Shown: positions 1 to 9,118, numbered from the stretch's first letter. The stretch: 64,000 bases of DNA from Alteromonas oceanisediminis (GCF_018474025.1 NZ_JAHCTA010000011.1:1-64000); one strand, 5' to 3'. The notes: generated by a model from the letters alone, not told the origin. Translations and numbers: made by a program.

Positions 1-75
1 TTTCGGCCATTTACTCTCTCCAGCTAAGGGTTGATTATATCCTTAACTGGACTGGTCAATTCAATTAAACCACCT

Positions 76-310
76 CAGTGCAGTTAAGTTTTGCCAATTG
101 TATAAACCAGATATCATTGTGCTAGATGTTTACTTACCAGACATCAATGGTATTGAGCGCTACCGACTTCCTAAAGAAGCCACTATCTCTCTCAACTCTT
201 CAACAATGACTTGTTAAACACTTGAATACTTCAAAACAATTAGAAACATATCGAGAGTTGATACATGTAGATCAATTGACTGGTGTGTTTAGTCGGTACT
301 ATTTTAGTAT
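76..310 (+). pseudogene. Response regulator-diguanylate cyclase remnant
   Basis: Two reading frames hold pieces of one signalling protein. The first (about 91-216) gives a receiver-domain strand with the phospho-acceptor context IIVLDVYLPDINGIE. The second (about 231-310) gives LTGVFSRYYF after a helical linker, the start of a GGDEF domain. The frames do not join, there is no start codon, and the sequence runs straight into a transposase fragment, so this is a decayed piece of a c-di-GMP-type gene. Confidence 0.5.
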
Positions 311-440
311 GCACTCAATACATCATAAGCGGCATTTTCATCAGCATGGACAGTAGTTGAGCCGCAGATATGCTTTGTCATCGCTGCTTCAACGGCATCT
401 GAATTTTCAGAACGAATAATAACAAGTAAACTTGAGGGGC
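308..440 (-). pseudogene. IS1595/ISXO2-type transposase fragment
   Basis: The minus strand reads about 45 residues including VIIRSENSDAVEAAMTKHI and TVHADENAAYDVLSAY. This matches the middle of ISXO2-like DDE transposases, where an HADE motif follows a run of RSE(N/D)-type residues. There is no start, no stop and no terminal repeat in view, so only an internal fragment remains. Confidence 0.5.
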
Positions 441-477
441 GTTTTCGGGTTAGCAATCAACACCCCTCTAAATAGTT

Positions 478-924
478 CTAGTAGAGGATGATGCTTGCGT
501 TTGCTCTAACTGTCACATTGCCAGCTGGATCGATAATAGTACCCGCATTGGCGTAAATTGTACCGCCGAGACTCTTTTTATACTCCTTTGACTGTACAAC
601 CCAATTCATAGTGTAGATTGTATTGGGTTTTATCGGTGCTGTGAACTTTACATCCATGTGAGCTCCAAGCATAGGACCAAATTTCATGAAGTGAGTAGGA
701 AGAAGAGCGGAAAATACTGCAGTGATATGGCTGCCACTTGCAATAATCCCTCCAAGACGAATTGTTTGTTCGTTATCTGGGTCATTATGTACAGGATTTA
801 AATCGCCAATGAACTTGGCTCCATCTACTACTTCCTTCTCACTTAAGAGTAATTGGGACTCAATGATGTAGCCTACGTCTGGCAAATATTCTTTCTGCTC
901 CTGAACGCTTTGCATAGATTGCAT
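478..924 (-). CDS. MaoC-like hot-dog fold protein
   Basis: A 148-residue protein with the MaoC-like acyl dehydratase pattern: FIGDLNPVHNDP near residue 40, then GGIIASGSHITAVFSALLP, then a hot-dog sheet around VKFTAPIKP. The family hydrates or dehydrates acyl-CoA-type thioesters, using an Asp/His pair usually within a D.NP.H-like segment, and N-P-V-H is visible here. Its ATG overlaps the stop of the radical SAM gene by one base (TAATG), so the two are translationally coupled. It is the last gene of a three-gene operon. Its substrate is unknown. Confidence 0.7.
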   Translation of the reverse strand: MQSMQSVQEQKEYLPDVGYIIESQLLLSEKEVVDGAKFIGDLNPVHNDPDNEQTIRLGGIIASGSHITAVFSALLPTHFMKFGPMLGAHMDVKFTAPIKPNTIYTMNWVVQSKEYKKSLGGTIYANAGTIIDPAGNVTVRANASIILY

Positions 925-2063
925 TAGCCAACCTCCTTTAGAAGATGGTGCTGATTTCTCAGATTAAGATTTTCGCTAGTTTGCAATGATGGCGCGGAAT
1001 AGCGGAAATCATGAGCCCATACAAATTGATGCCAATAGCTCTCTGCAATCTCAATCCATATTTTGAGTAGATTTTCATCTTTGACGAATCTCTTTTGATT
1101 TATCATTATCCAACTCATTACAGCTTGGCTGTCTCTACAATCCTCGCAATGTCCTGAAGTGCAGCAAAAGTTTACCGTTTTGCAGTCTGAGGCGTAGGCA
1201 TTAAATCCTGGAAGTACAGCATTACCGTTCTTAATTCTTTCAGCATTTTGTGGATGGTCTACACTCACACTGGGGCAAACATCATATCCAAAATCTCCCC
1301 AGTGACTTTTCCCTGTTACCATAGCTTCAATGTAGTAAGGGTGGCTAGCGAGTGTCTCTGGAAACAACTCCCTGACTCGCAAAATTTCATCAAGTAATCT
1401 TTTTTCGTACTTGGTCCGGAGTGGATCGCTCGTACCATACTTACTATAAAAATTAACTGAGACTGTATTTCCATTTTCCGATATTTTTCTCACTGTCTCT
1501 TCGATATGAGCAATTCCATCTTCAGTCACTGCAAAAATGAAATGGGCTCTCGGATCATATTTATAGTTCTTAAGAGCAGTCTCAAATAGACCCGAAAAGG
1601 AGTTTCCGTTAGGTTTGATCGCTCGCAGGTCATCGTCTAGAGAGCCACCACCAAACAAAGAGATTAAAACCGAAAAATCCTTAAAGCCTTCTTTGGGCAA
1701 AGCTTTAAGACCATTGGTTGATATGCTATTAAACTCCATAATCTCAGCAAATAATTCGAGTCTTTTGGGATGGAGCGTAGGCTCGCCTCCTATAATCAGA
1801 CTAGTATTGATACCTCTATTCCTCTCAGAGATAAGAAACTTTTTAATTTCATCCTTTTTGGACAAATCTTTTGTTCTTTTGTCAAAGTCATATTCAAAAA
1901 ACCAACAACCTTTACACCTTATATTGCACGCTGTAGTGATTAAATACTCTGACACTCTAACTCTTGAACTAATTTGTTTAATCCGTTGATAACGAGCATA
2001 ATATTCAAAGTCACCGTTAAGCCTTTTAAATATTGCATTTTTGGTAACATCTTTCATAAGCAA
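924..2063 (-). CDS. Radical SAM protein with C-terminal cysteine cluster
   Basis: A 379-residue protein. Residues 46-53 hold the CxxxCxxC iron-sulfur motif (CNIRCKGC), followed by an aromatic residue typical of radical SAM enzymes. LIIGGEPTLHP matches the GGEPT-like SAM-binding strand. A second cysteine group near residues 300-318 (CCTSGHCEDCRD) suggests a SPASM-like auxiliary cluster. It lies between a ferritin-like di-iron gene 17 bp upstream and a MaoC-like gene it overlaps by one base. The family does radical chemistry on peptides or small molecules. No precursor peptide is evident, so the substrate is open. Confidence 0.8.
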   Translation of the reverse strand: MLMKDVTKNAIFKRLNGDFEYYARYQRIKQISSRVRVSEYLITTACNIRCKGCWFFEYDFDKRTKDLSKKDEIKKFLISERNRGINTSLIIGGEPTLHPKRLELFAEIMEFNSISTNGLKALPKEGFKDFSVLISLFGGGSLDDDLRAIKPNGNSFSGLFETALKNYKYDPRAHFIFAVTEDGIAHIEETVRKISENGNTVSVNFYSKYGTSDPLRTKYEKRLLDEILRVRELFPETLASHPYYIEAMVTGKSHWGDFGYDVCPSVSVDHPQNAERIKNGNAVLPGFNAYASDCKTVNFCCTSGHCEDCRDSQAVMSWIMINQKRFVKDENLLKIWIEIAESYWHQFVWAHDFRYSAPSLQTSENLNLRNQHHLLKEVG

Positions 2064-2080
2064 ATCCTTCTAGCATAAGA

Positions 2081-2833
2081 TTAGAGAAACTTTCTGTTTG
2101 CAGTATCGTCTGGTACATGAAGTCCAAGAGCTTCTAATTTTCTTCTGGCCTTTTCCGCAAATTCGTTGCGTGCAACGGAATATGACTTTTGCCTCAACCC
2201 GTATTTCACGTACAATTCTGACCTTGGGGAATCACTTCTGCCAAAGGTATCAAGTGTTACTGGCCACATTCTTATAAGAGCTTCTTGAATTTGCTTGAAT
2301 CCATTTTTCGTCTTACACATGCTCCTCGTAATCCTGAATCCATGCCCAACGTGCAGTTTTTCATCCTTTAAAACATGAGGGCACATGTCAGCAATAGGCC
2401 TGTAGGAACTTTGAGCCATTTCCTCTAGGACATCAATTACAGCGTCTTCTACAAGAGTCGAAATCAATGCTCTTTCAGCCCAATTTCGACAACTTTTTAC
2501 GGCTTCGGTCGCGTAGAACGCTCTATCGTTCAAGTTTTGCGATAGCATAAATGACGTATTTATACCAATATCTAATAAAATGTCCGCAGCTCTTTGATAG
2601 TGGTCAAGTTCATCCTTGGCTAATTCGCAGCACACTGCTTTCTCGTAGGGGTCATTTGTCAAAAAGTAAAACAATTTTACATAGTCATCAGCTCCAGAAA
2701 GTTCCCCTTCAGCATGGGCAGTCAATTGCCTCTTAACGAGATCTTGATATTCTTTAGGTGTTTCAAGTAGTTCTGATGGAGTTGATATATGGAATGGGCT
2801 TACATCTTTTACAGCAATAGATTCTTGTAGCAT
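2081..2833 (-). CDS. Ferritin-like di-iron protein, PaaA/PaaC-like
   Basis: A 250-residue all-helical protein. Metal-ligand patterns are visible: an E...DE..H group (CCELAKDELDHY, near residue 75) and a second group around LVEDAVIDVLEEM through LKDEKLHVGHG (about residues 127-165). This is the layout of ferritin-like carboxylate-bridged di-iron proteins, and the spacing recalls the phenylacetyl-CoA epoxidase A/C subunits. An AAAGGA-type ribosome site precedes the ATG. It is the first gene of an operon with a radical SAM and a MaoC-like protein. An oxygenase or oxidase role is inferred from the fold only. Confidence 0.65.
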   Translation of the reverse strand: MLQESIAVKDVSPFHISTPSELLETPKEYQDLVKRQLTAHAEGELSGADDYVKLFYFLTNDPYEKAVCCELAKDELDHYQRAADILLDIGINTSFMLSQNLNDRAFYATEAVKSCRNWAERALISTLVEDAVIDVLEEMAQSSYRPIADMCPHVLKDEKLHVGHGFRITRSMCKTKNGFKQIQEALIRMWPVTLDTFGRSDSPRSELYVKYGLRQKSYSVARNEFAEKARRKLEALGLHVPDDTANRKFL

Positions 2834-3270
2834 TTCACAGTCCTTTTTGGAAAAGTAGTTACCAAGAACAAATGCGAAGTTAATCTTGGTAAGGTCCTGT
2901 CTATAGGATGCCCACCTTTTTCAGAAATTCAAATTGCTACTAATGTTCATGACAGCAGAAAATGAGTTACATCAATGCCTAACAGATAACTGGACCTTTA
3001 AAGCAAACACATGTTTTACTTGAACCTACAAAATAACTCAAAAAAATCAAGGCGAGTTCCACACAACGTCATACGGCTTTCCAATTGGAAAGTCCATACC
3101 ACAAAATAACCATAGAAATGATCTGCAAATTTGTAAAGACGTTGTTTAAAAAATTTGCCAGAAAGTAATAAAGTTATTAACTAAGTTCTTAACGCTGGGA
3201 ATTGATATCACGAGCTACGACCATACCTAAAGTATAGTCGCGTGATTACTAAAGGAACTTGACGGTCTAA
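2834..3270. promoter_or_regulatory. Upstream region with two dyads
   Basis: No gene is seen here. At 3077-3092 there is a perfect 16-bp palindrome, CTTTCCAATTGGAAAG, about 245 bp before the operon start. At 3207-3246 lies a compound dyad: outer arms ATCACG and CGTGAT enclose inner arms CGAC and GTCG. Either could be an operator or RNA hairpin. The operon promoter itself could not be placed. Confidence 0.35.
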
Positions 3271-3474
3271 CTAACCTGAACTCGGTTTAAGAAATTGAAC
3301 TAATTGCCTGTTCCAAGATCCGATCTTTCGACCAAGAAAAATATGGACCAAAAAGTGTTCAGCGTTCTCCAAGTCCCAATGCCACATACCGTCCAATGAC
3401 GAGTGTTCAATAAACCTGAATATGCGCGTATCGGATTGAACTAAGTCGAGCAACTCTTTCTCAAGTCTATGCAA
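3271..3474 (-). pseudogene. PAS-domain fragment
   Basis: A 67-residue reading frame whose first 40 residues (FRFIEHSSLDGMWHWDLEN) resemble the start of a PAS domain of the SLDGIWYWDLENPE type found in sensory kinases and diguanylate cyclases. After that motif the sequence stops resembling the family and ends quickly, so it looks like a broken fragment. It may come from the same lost signalling locus as the receiver/GGDEF remnant at the window start. Confidence 0.35.
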
Positions 3475-3750
3475 TGGTAATACCTTTTAGTTCAACGCCG
3501 ACGTTTGAACTTCCTCTATTTACACCTACTGCTGTGTTAATGATAGCGTCAGTATCTCAATGAAGAAACTAATTAAATTAATACTAAATCAATAAATTCA
3601 TCAAACAAGAAAGTATTAAAAAACGACCGTTTTATGAGAGTGAAAAGTATTTTCTCCGCTCGGTCTGATTTTATTGGTTCTATTTGTTTTATAAACCCAT
3701 CTCATTTAATATAGTCTCATAAAGTCATTTTTCAACATGTAAATAAGATT

Positions 3751-4317
3751 ATGGGGCTCAAAATAGGGTATGCTCGAGTAAGTACATCTGATCAAGACTT
3801 AAATCTACAGATCGATGCGTTAATGAACAACGGGTGTGCTCCTGAACATATTTTTACCGATAAAACGTCGGGAGCAAAATCAACTCGACCAGGATTAGAT
3901 AAATGTCTTGATACATTGTCATCTGGAGACATTTTAATAGTATGGCGATTAGATCGTCTTGGCCGCTCAATGTCTCACTTGATCAATTTGATTGAGTCAT
4001 TAGTTGAAAAAGACATTGGATTCAAATCGATCCAGGACGGTGCTATTGATACAACAACAGCTTCAGGTGAGTTGATGTTCAATATATTTAGTGCATTGTC
4101 GCAATTTGAGAGACGATTAATCCAAGAGCGGACCAATGCTGGTTTATCTGCTGCAAGAGCACGAGGACGGAATGGCGGTAGACCTAAAATCGGTATCAAC
4201 AACCCTAAAGTCCAGATGGCAAAGCAGATGCACCAAAATAATTCACTTTCTATAGAGTCTATTTGTAATTCACTTTCTATATCTAAAGCAACTTTCTATC
4301 GTTATTTAGCAATGTGA
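3751..4317 (+). CDS. tnpR: Serine resolvase, Tn3 type
   Basis: A 188-residue serine recombinase. The N-terminus IGYARVSTSDQDL holds the catalytic serine (S11) with R9. FTDKTSGAKSTRPGLD and WRLDRLGRSMSHLI give the other conserved arginines, and the C-terminal ~45 residues form the helix-turn-helix (LSIESICNSLSISKATFYRYL). Length is normal for TnpR. It converges on a Tn3 transposase gene, with 26 bp between the stops. AT-rich sequence with repeated TCTCAT motifs just upstream (3700-3740) may include a res site. It would resolve cointegrates. Confidence 0.9.
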   Translation: MGLKIGYARVSTSDQDLNLQIDALMNNGCAPEHIFTDKTSGAKSTRPGLDKCLDTLSSGDILIVWRLDRLGRSMSHLINLIESLVEKDIGFKSIQDGAIDTTTASGELMFNIFSALSQFERRLIQERTNAGLSAARARGRNGGRPKIGINNPKVQMAKQMHQNNSLSIESICNSLSISKATFYRYLAM

Positions 4318-4343
4318 TTATAAGAAAGCAACTCATTGAACTA

Positions 4344-7208
4344 TTATTCACTTTGCAGAGGCTCCACACCACTAAGCAAACCTGCCAAATCAATCGCTTT
4401 ACGATTTTTGTTAAAGGCATACTCTCCGTTCAAGTTGATGTGCTGCCAAGCAACCGGTGATAGTTTAGAAATAATATCTACCACATCTTGTCTACCGTTT
4501 CTTTCTTGGATCTTCAAAAAGGCTGATAACAAGGCAGAATTATAATAGATAATACAGTTTGAAATGAGCCGCGCACAATCATTCCATTGAGACACCTGAT
4601 AATCGTTACCACCACGAAATCTATTACCATTGACTGAGGTAATGGCTCGTTTTAACTGGTGATAGGCTTCCCCTCTATTTAACGCTTGCTGAACATAATG
4701 GCGTAGTGTTGAGCTATCAACGTACTCCAAAACGTAAATCGCTTTAATTAGACGATCATACTCATGCAAAGCTGACAACGTGCGACTCTTGCCGTTACTG
4801 AGCTTTCTAATGATGGTGCTTTGAGTAGTTGTCTTTTGGCTAAGAGAACAAAGGATATGTTGAATGTTTTCCCATTCTTCAGCCACTAATTTATAGTTAA
4901 CGTCTTTCTTTAACTGAATTCGGCCACCTTCTTCTTCAGTAACTTCAAATAAGTCAAAAAACACTCGTTTCATTTTTGCGTATCGAGGCGCAAAGGTGTA
5001 GCCAAAGAAATCTAAAATAGCGAAATTGACGTTATTCGTGCCGTGGTTATCGGTGGATAACGTATTTGGCTGTATCTCAGAGGTATTGTTGTAAAGCAAA
5101 TCAAATGCAAAATGACCTTCATATTCATTCGCGCCAATAACTTGAGTATTCACTGGCACATGATTTGACACTAACGTCAGCGCTGAGACACCTTTGCCTT
5201 TGGCAAAATACTTGGATGAATAACGGGCTTTAAAGGTGTTGATCCTACACTCGAATTTTTGACCATCGATGCTTGAAAATAACTGATTGTCATCAATATG
5301 GTAGTAAGCAAATATTGGCAGGATAGCAATGGCATTAGAGATCTGATCATTAGACTCTTTCAGCGTCTCGTATCTGATGTAACTATCATTAACACTGCGC
5401 AACTTTCCCATCGAACGGTCGGAGATATTGGCCATTTTATATAGGCCGTAATTCGTACCGTTGGCGAGTATGCAGGCAACCAGATCTTCTTTGTCTACTG
5501 ATGATTTTTGTTTTGTGGTAGCGATATGTGTAAAAGCATTGAGGTAATTAGTTTTTTCGTCAACAAACAGCATAAGCTCGACAATACCCATATGCTGAAT
5601 TTGATTATAGAGAGGGTTATCAACCGTTTGTTGCCAGCGGCTATTTGGGATAGACCATTTTAGTTCTGACTTACCAGGTATAACTTCGACGTATTTGTTG
5701 TCACCACTGAATATATGTGTGCCAGCCTCTTTCAATTTCACTTCAAGCTGATACTGCTTCTCATCCAAGGTTTGGTTAATTGGTGCTGATAGTTTATCAA
5801 GCCCTGTATTTTCAATAATATCGTCTTTGTTTTGCCATTCTTTTGGCTGGATTAAATCTGAACTCAGACTACGATTATTGACACTCTCTTTTACGGTAAG
5901 GCTATTGTTTTGAAATAGTTGCTCTGCTTTACGATACAGGAAGTACTCAAAACGAATAGCTATTTGCTTAGAAACTTCTCCTTGCAAATACCCTCGGTCA
6001 CCTTTGGGTACCAAGTCTAGGTTGATGGTTCTAACAGCCTTGCATTCACTGAGTTCAGAGCGCAACGTTACATACTGATTATGTAAATCATCTTTTAAAT
6101 GGATAAACTCAATGTCTATGGCCATGAACAAGGAGCGTAGAAGTTTACTCACCTTGCTTGACTGTTTATCAATAAATTGCCACTCATATTTACGCCCATC
6201 AAAATCATTGCTATCAAGATGTTCGCTAAGCAATTTAATGTTCTCAGCAGGTAGCAACTTAAAGGCTTTTTTGCGTACATCGCCAAAGGTCAATGCATCG
6301 TCAATATCGCTGTCAATGAAGTAATTCAGCAGACTGCCAGCCGATTTCAATTTTGTTCTGACAATGTTTATATCTTCGATAACTCCCTGTTTGGCGTGAC
6401 TCTTTGCTCCTTCAGCAAGCTTTCGGACGAGATAGATAAATGCAGAAACGAGGTTGTCGTTAGTTTCGCGGTACCTGAAGAATAGATAACAAACAAGATA
6501 TAACAAGGTTTGACTATCAGCATGTCTTTTTAACTTATAAACCGACTTGTGTTTTACTAAAGACGCGTAGTATTCAAGGTTTTTCGGTGACAGCTCTAAT
6601 TCAGCAATCAGTGTCTTAATTTCTGGATAAAGCGCACGTATGATTTTATGCGTCTTTAGTTCTTGTGATATTTGGCTGGCTGAAAAATCCTTCGCCATGC
6701 GCTTTAACATAGCGAGATCTGTGAACGTGCTTTTGGAATCAAGCAATCTAAGAAGCGTAGCTTTTGTATCACTGCCTAGGTTTTGGTTCAGGACAGACTC
6801 AATGCGACTACGCTCACTAGAAAGTACACTCGATATGATATCTTGAAGTGTCGTATAACCAGCTAACGCAATCCTGTTTTGTCCAAAGTAAGCAATGCAT
6901 TCATCAAACACATATCTTGGCTCTTGATTGATTTTAACAACGACATTGAGCCTTTTGAGTAAAGGTGCCTTGTCATTCTTGCTCTGGTAAACGGAGAAGC
7001 CTGTATAAGTCAGAAGTTTTCTAACTAACGCTGTTTTGGTTCGCGGTGGAATATCTTCATCTTGAACGCTTTTATCGCTGAAATATTTTGCTTTAACGTA
7101 GTTAAAGTCAGGTTCAACATCTGAGAATGTAAAATTGAAAATTATTGGTCTGGATCTGAAATAACCCAATAAGAGGATAAAATAGATTCTGGTCTCTGTT
7201 TGCCTCAA
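4344..7208 (-). CDS. tnpA: Tn3-family transposase, probable 5' frameshift
   Basis: A 954-residue reading frame from a TTG codon. It has the Tn3 transposase C-terminus with the typical SPVAWQHINLNG motif and an extended N-terminal DNA-binding region (YFILLLGYFRSRPIIFNF). The same frame stays open upstream for about 54 more codons (ELYALPNFSHSDREDYFSLD reads as true family sequence) but contains no ATG, GTG or TTG. The nearest ATG, at 7354, is out of frame. A one-base deletion near the start is therefore likely. Tn3 transposases copy the element replicatively using a DDE core. The tail-to-tail arrangement with tnpR is unusual. Confidence 0.85.
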   Translation of the reverse strand: MRQTETRIYFILLLGYFRSRPIIFNFTFSDVEPDFNYVKAKYFSDKSVQDEDIPPRTKTALVRKLLTYTGFSVYQSKNDKAPLLKRLNVVVKINQEPRYVFDECIAYFGQNRIALAGYTTLQDIISSVLSSERSRIESVLNQNLGSDTKATLLRLLDSKSTFTDLAMLKRMAKDFSASQISQELKTHKIIRALYPEIKTLIAELELSPKNLEYYASLVKHKSVYKLKRHADSQTLLYLVCYLFFRYRETNDNLVSAFIYLVRKLAEGAKSHAKQGVIEDINIVRTKLKSAGSLLNYFIDSDIDDALTFGDVRKKAFKLLPAENIKLLSEHLDSNDFDGRKYEWQFIDKQSSKVSKLLRSLFMAIDIEFIHLKDDLHNQYVTLRSELSECKAVRTINLDLVPKGDRGYLQGEVSKQIAIRFEYFLYRKAEQLFQNNSLTVKESVNNRSLSSDLIQPKEWQNKDDIIENTGLDKLSAPINQTLDEKQYQLEVKLKEAGTHIFSGDNKYVEVIPGKSELKWSIPNSRWQQTVDNPLYNQIQHMGIVELMLFVDEKTNYLNAFTHIATTKQKSSVDKEDLVACILANGTNYGLYKMANISDRSMGKLRSVNDSYIRYETLKESNDQISNAIAILPIFAYYHIDDNQLFSSIDGQKFECRINTFKARYSSKYFAKGKGVSALTLVSNHVPVNTQVIGANEYEGHFAFDLLYNNTSEIQPNTLSTDNHGTNNVNFAILDFFGYTFAPRYAKMKRVFFDLFEVTEEEGGRIQLKKDVNYKLVAEEWENIQHILCSLSQKTTTQSTIIRKLSNGKSRTLSALHEYDRLIKAIYVLEYVDSSTLRHYVQQALNRGEAYHQLKRAITSVNGNRFRGGNDYQVSQWNDCARLISNCIIYYNSALLSAFLKIQERNGRQDVVDIISKLSPVAWQHINLNGEYAFNKNRKAIDLAGLLSGVEPLQSE

Positions 7209-7407
7209 CGTATTGACCAGTTTCTGAGTTTCCTTGTCGAGTGAAAAGTAGTCTTCTCTGTCGGAGTGACTAAAGTTGGGGAGAGCATAAAGTTCTTTGA
7301 CTTCAAACGACGTGAGTATTTGAATGCGTTTTGTTTGTTCAGCAGCGATGGCATATAGTCCTGATTATTTTTTCATAATCATAACAGACTCAATGTTTTA
7401 ATTCCTA

Positions 7408-7866
7408 ATGCCGATTTCGAGGGGATGGGCGCAAAACCCCTTACAGGCGCTGACGGAGTATAATCGACTGGTCAAAGCGCAATATTTACTGGATTACATA
7501 GACAATGCCAGTTTGCGGCAGTACGTTCAGCGTGCCCTTAACCGGGGAGAAGCGTGGCACTTCCTGAGACGGGCTATTGCGTCGGTGAATGGCGATCAGT
7601 TCCGAGGCAAAAACGAGAGTGAAATCGCTATCTGGAATGAATGTGCAAGATTGCTTGCCAACGCGATCATCTACTTCAACTCCGCGATACTGAGTCATCT
7701 GCTGGGACACTTTGAAGCGAGAGGAGATGAAGAGAAAGCGGGTATCACTCGTGCTGTTTCGCCCGTTGCGTGGCAAAATATCAACTTAAGCGGAACGTAT
7801 AACTTCACTAATACTGGGAAATTGCCCAATATTGGCGAAATAACAAGGCCGATAGTGGATGATTAG
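7408..7866 (+). pseudogene. 3' fragment of a second Tn3-family tnpA (copy 1)
   Basis: The last ~140 codons of a Tn3-family transposase, from LQALTEYNRLVKAQYLLDYI through SPVAWQNINLSGTYNF to the stop. It is homologous to, but clearly different from, the transposase at 4344-7208. The first ten codons are unrelated sequence spliced on at 7441. About 60 bp after the stop lies a Tn3-type terminal repeat ending at 7960. It cannot be active alone. Confidence 0.8.
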
Positions 7867-7961
7867 GCTCCAAGCTGAAAGTAAACCACCTCCGCAGCCA
7901 TTTATTGGTGTGGTCTACAGAGGATTATGTCTTTTTAGAGGGGAAAATCCCTAGAACCCCA
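7441..7961 (+). repeat. Direct repeat unit 1 (521 bp)
   Basis: This unit is repeated at 8056-8576 with an offset of 615 bp, and the two look identical by eye. It holds the transposase 3' end plus a terminal repeat whose outward reading starts GGGGTTCTAGGGATTTTCCC, typical of Tn3-family ends. A 94-bp spacer (7962-8055) separates the units. Confidence 0.9.
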
Positions 7962-8010
7962 TATTAGGCGCATTGTTCTGTCACTTCAGACAAAGCGAAC
8001 GACACAGGCA

Positions 8011-8481
8011 ATGCTGGTAAGAAAGTTGTCTGGTTATCCTTCGGGGCACCCGACATTACAGGCGCTGACGGAGTATAATCGACTGGTCAAAGCGCAATAT
8101 TTACTGGATTACATAGACAATGCCAGTTTGCGGCAGTACGTTCAGCGTGCCCTTAACCGGGGAGAAGCGTGGCACTTCCTGAGACGGGCTATTGCGTCGG
8201 TGAATGGCGATCAGTTCCGAGGCAAAAACGAGAGTGAAATCGCTATCTGGAATGAATGTGCAAGATTGCTTGCCAACGCGATCATCTACTTCAACTCCGC
8301 GATACTGAGTCATCTGCTGGGACACTTTGAAGCGAGAGGAGATGAAGAGAAAGCGGGTATCACTCGTGCTGTTTCGCCCGTTGCGTGGCAAAATATCAAC
8401 TTAAGCGGAACGTATAACTTCACTAATACTGGGAAATTGCCCAATATTGGCGAAATAACAAGGCCGATAGTGGATGATTAG
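8011..8481 (+). pseudogene. 3' fragment of the second Tn3-family tnpA (copy 2)
   Basis: Same 3' transposase fragment as at 7408-7866, preceded by a different, unrelated 15-codon lead-in. Coding sequence from 8056 to the stop matches copy 1. The element's terminal repeat follows at about 8541-8575 and directly interrupts the small gene at 8550-8729, showing that this end marks a real insertion boundary. Confidence 0.8.
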
Positions 8482-8576
8482 GCTCCAAGCTGAAAGTAAA
8501 CCACCTCCGCAGCCATTTATTGGTGTGGTCTACAGAGGATTATGTCTTTTTAGAGGGGAAAATCCCTAGAACCCCA
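8056..8576 (+). repeat. Direct repeat unit 2 (521 bp)
   Basis: Second copy of the 521-bp Tn3 end described at 7441-7961. The two copies diverge on the base after the terminal repeat (7962 versus 8577). Apparent identity implies recent duplication, for example by two insertions followed by deletion or by unequal recombination. Confidence 0.9.
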
Positions 8577-8729
8577 AGATGCTTCAGAGGCATCGTTTAC
8601 AGAGCTTTCAATTTCTAACGCTATGGCGCTAATTTTTTCTTCTCTTGAAAAGTTGTCATTATGCCTAAATAACGCCACATTATGCTTTCTCGCTGCCCTC
8701 AGCACGGTTTCAATTACTGCTCTGTTCAC
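8550..8729 (-). pseudogene. Small hypothetical gene truncated by a Tn3 end
   Basis: A GTG start at 8729 with a GGGAGAAT-like ribosome site begins VNRAVIETVLRAARKHNVAL and continues about 50 residues until the Tn3 terminal repeat at 8575, after which reading ends in the repeat (WGSRDFPL). The C-terminal part is lost. The gene follows another small gene by about 25 bp. Function is not recognised. Confidence 0.5.
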
Positions 8730-8754
8730 ATTATTCTCCCAACACTTTACTTCA

Positions 8755-8918
8755 TGGTACCGTGAAAATCGGCTTCCATGATTGCCCCTATTACCCACTC
8801 ATGAGGCTCCCAGTTGTTTGCCTCTTCTTCCGTTTTAGGTAAATAGGCATGCTGGTCTTTTTCACCGGCAATCAGGGCGTGGATTCTACATAATTCAATA
8901 GCTTGGTCTCGTGACATG
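8755..8918 (-). CDS. Small hypothetical protein (about 54 aa)
   Basis: ATG at 8918 begins MSRDQAIELCRIHALIAGEK and runs to a TAA near 8755, rich in acidic residues and tryptophan (NNWEPHEWVIGAIMEADF). An AGGAAT-like ribosome site lies just upstream. It is followed by the truncated gene ending at 8550, suggesting a small operon cut by transposons on both sides. Not recognised. Confidence 0.45.
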
Positions 8919-8967
8919 ATTTATTCCTCAATATTTGGAAAGTTAAACTGGGCTAAGCTGGACCAGC

Positions 8968-9032
8968 GGGGGCATTTGAACGAAAACCTACGGTTTTGAA
9001 TCCTGTGGCACCCTCGAAACCGTAGGTTTCCG
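8968..9032 (+). repeat. Left terminal inverted repeat of the chromate transposon
   Basis: Starts GGGGGCATTTGAACGA, then holds ACCTACGGTTTTGAA and AAACCGTAGGTTTCC, which are complementary and could form a hairpin inside the end. The copy at the other end is reversed and nearly identical in the conserved blocks. Confidence 0.85.
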
Positions 9033-9118
9033 TCAGATAGCCGCTAACCCGGCATTTGCCCTTAAAACTTGGTCATCTTTGGAACATTACTGAATATTCA
9101 ATGCTGTGACAGCCTTTT

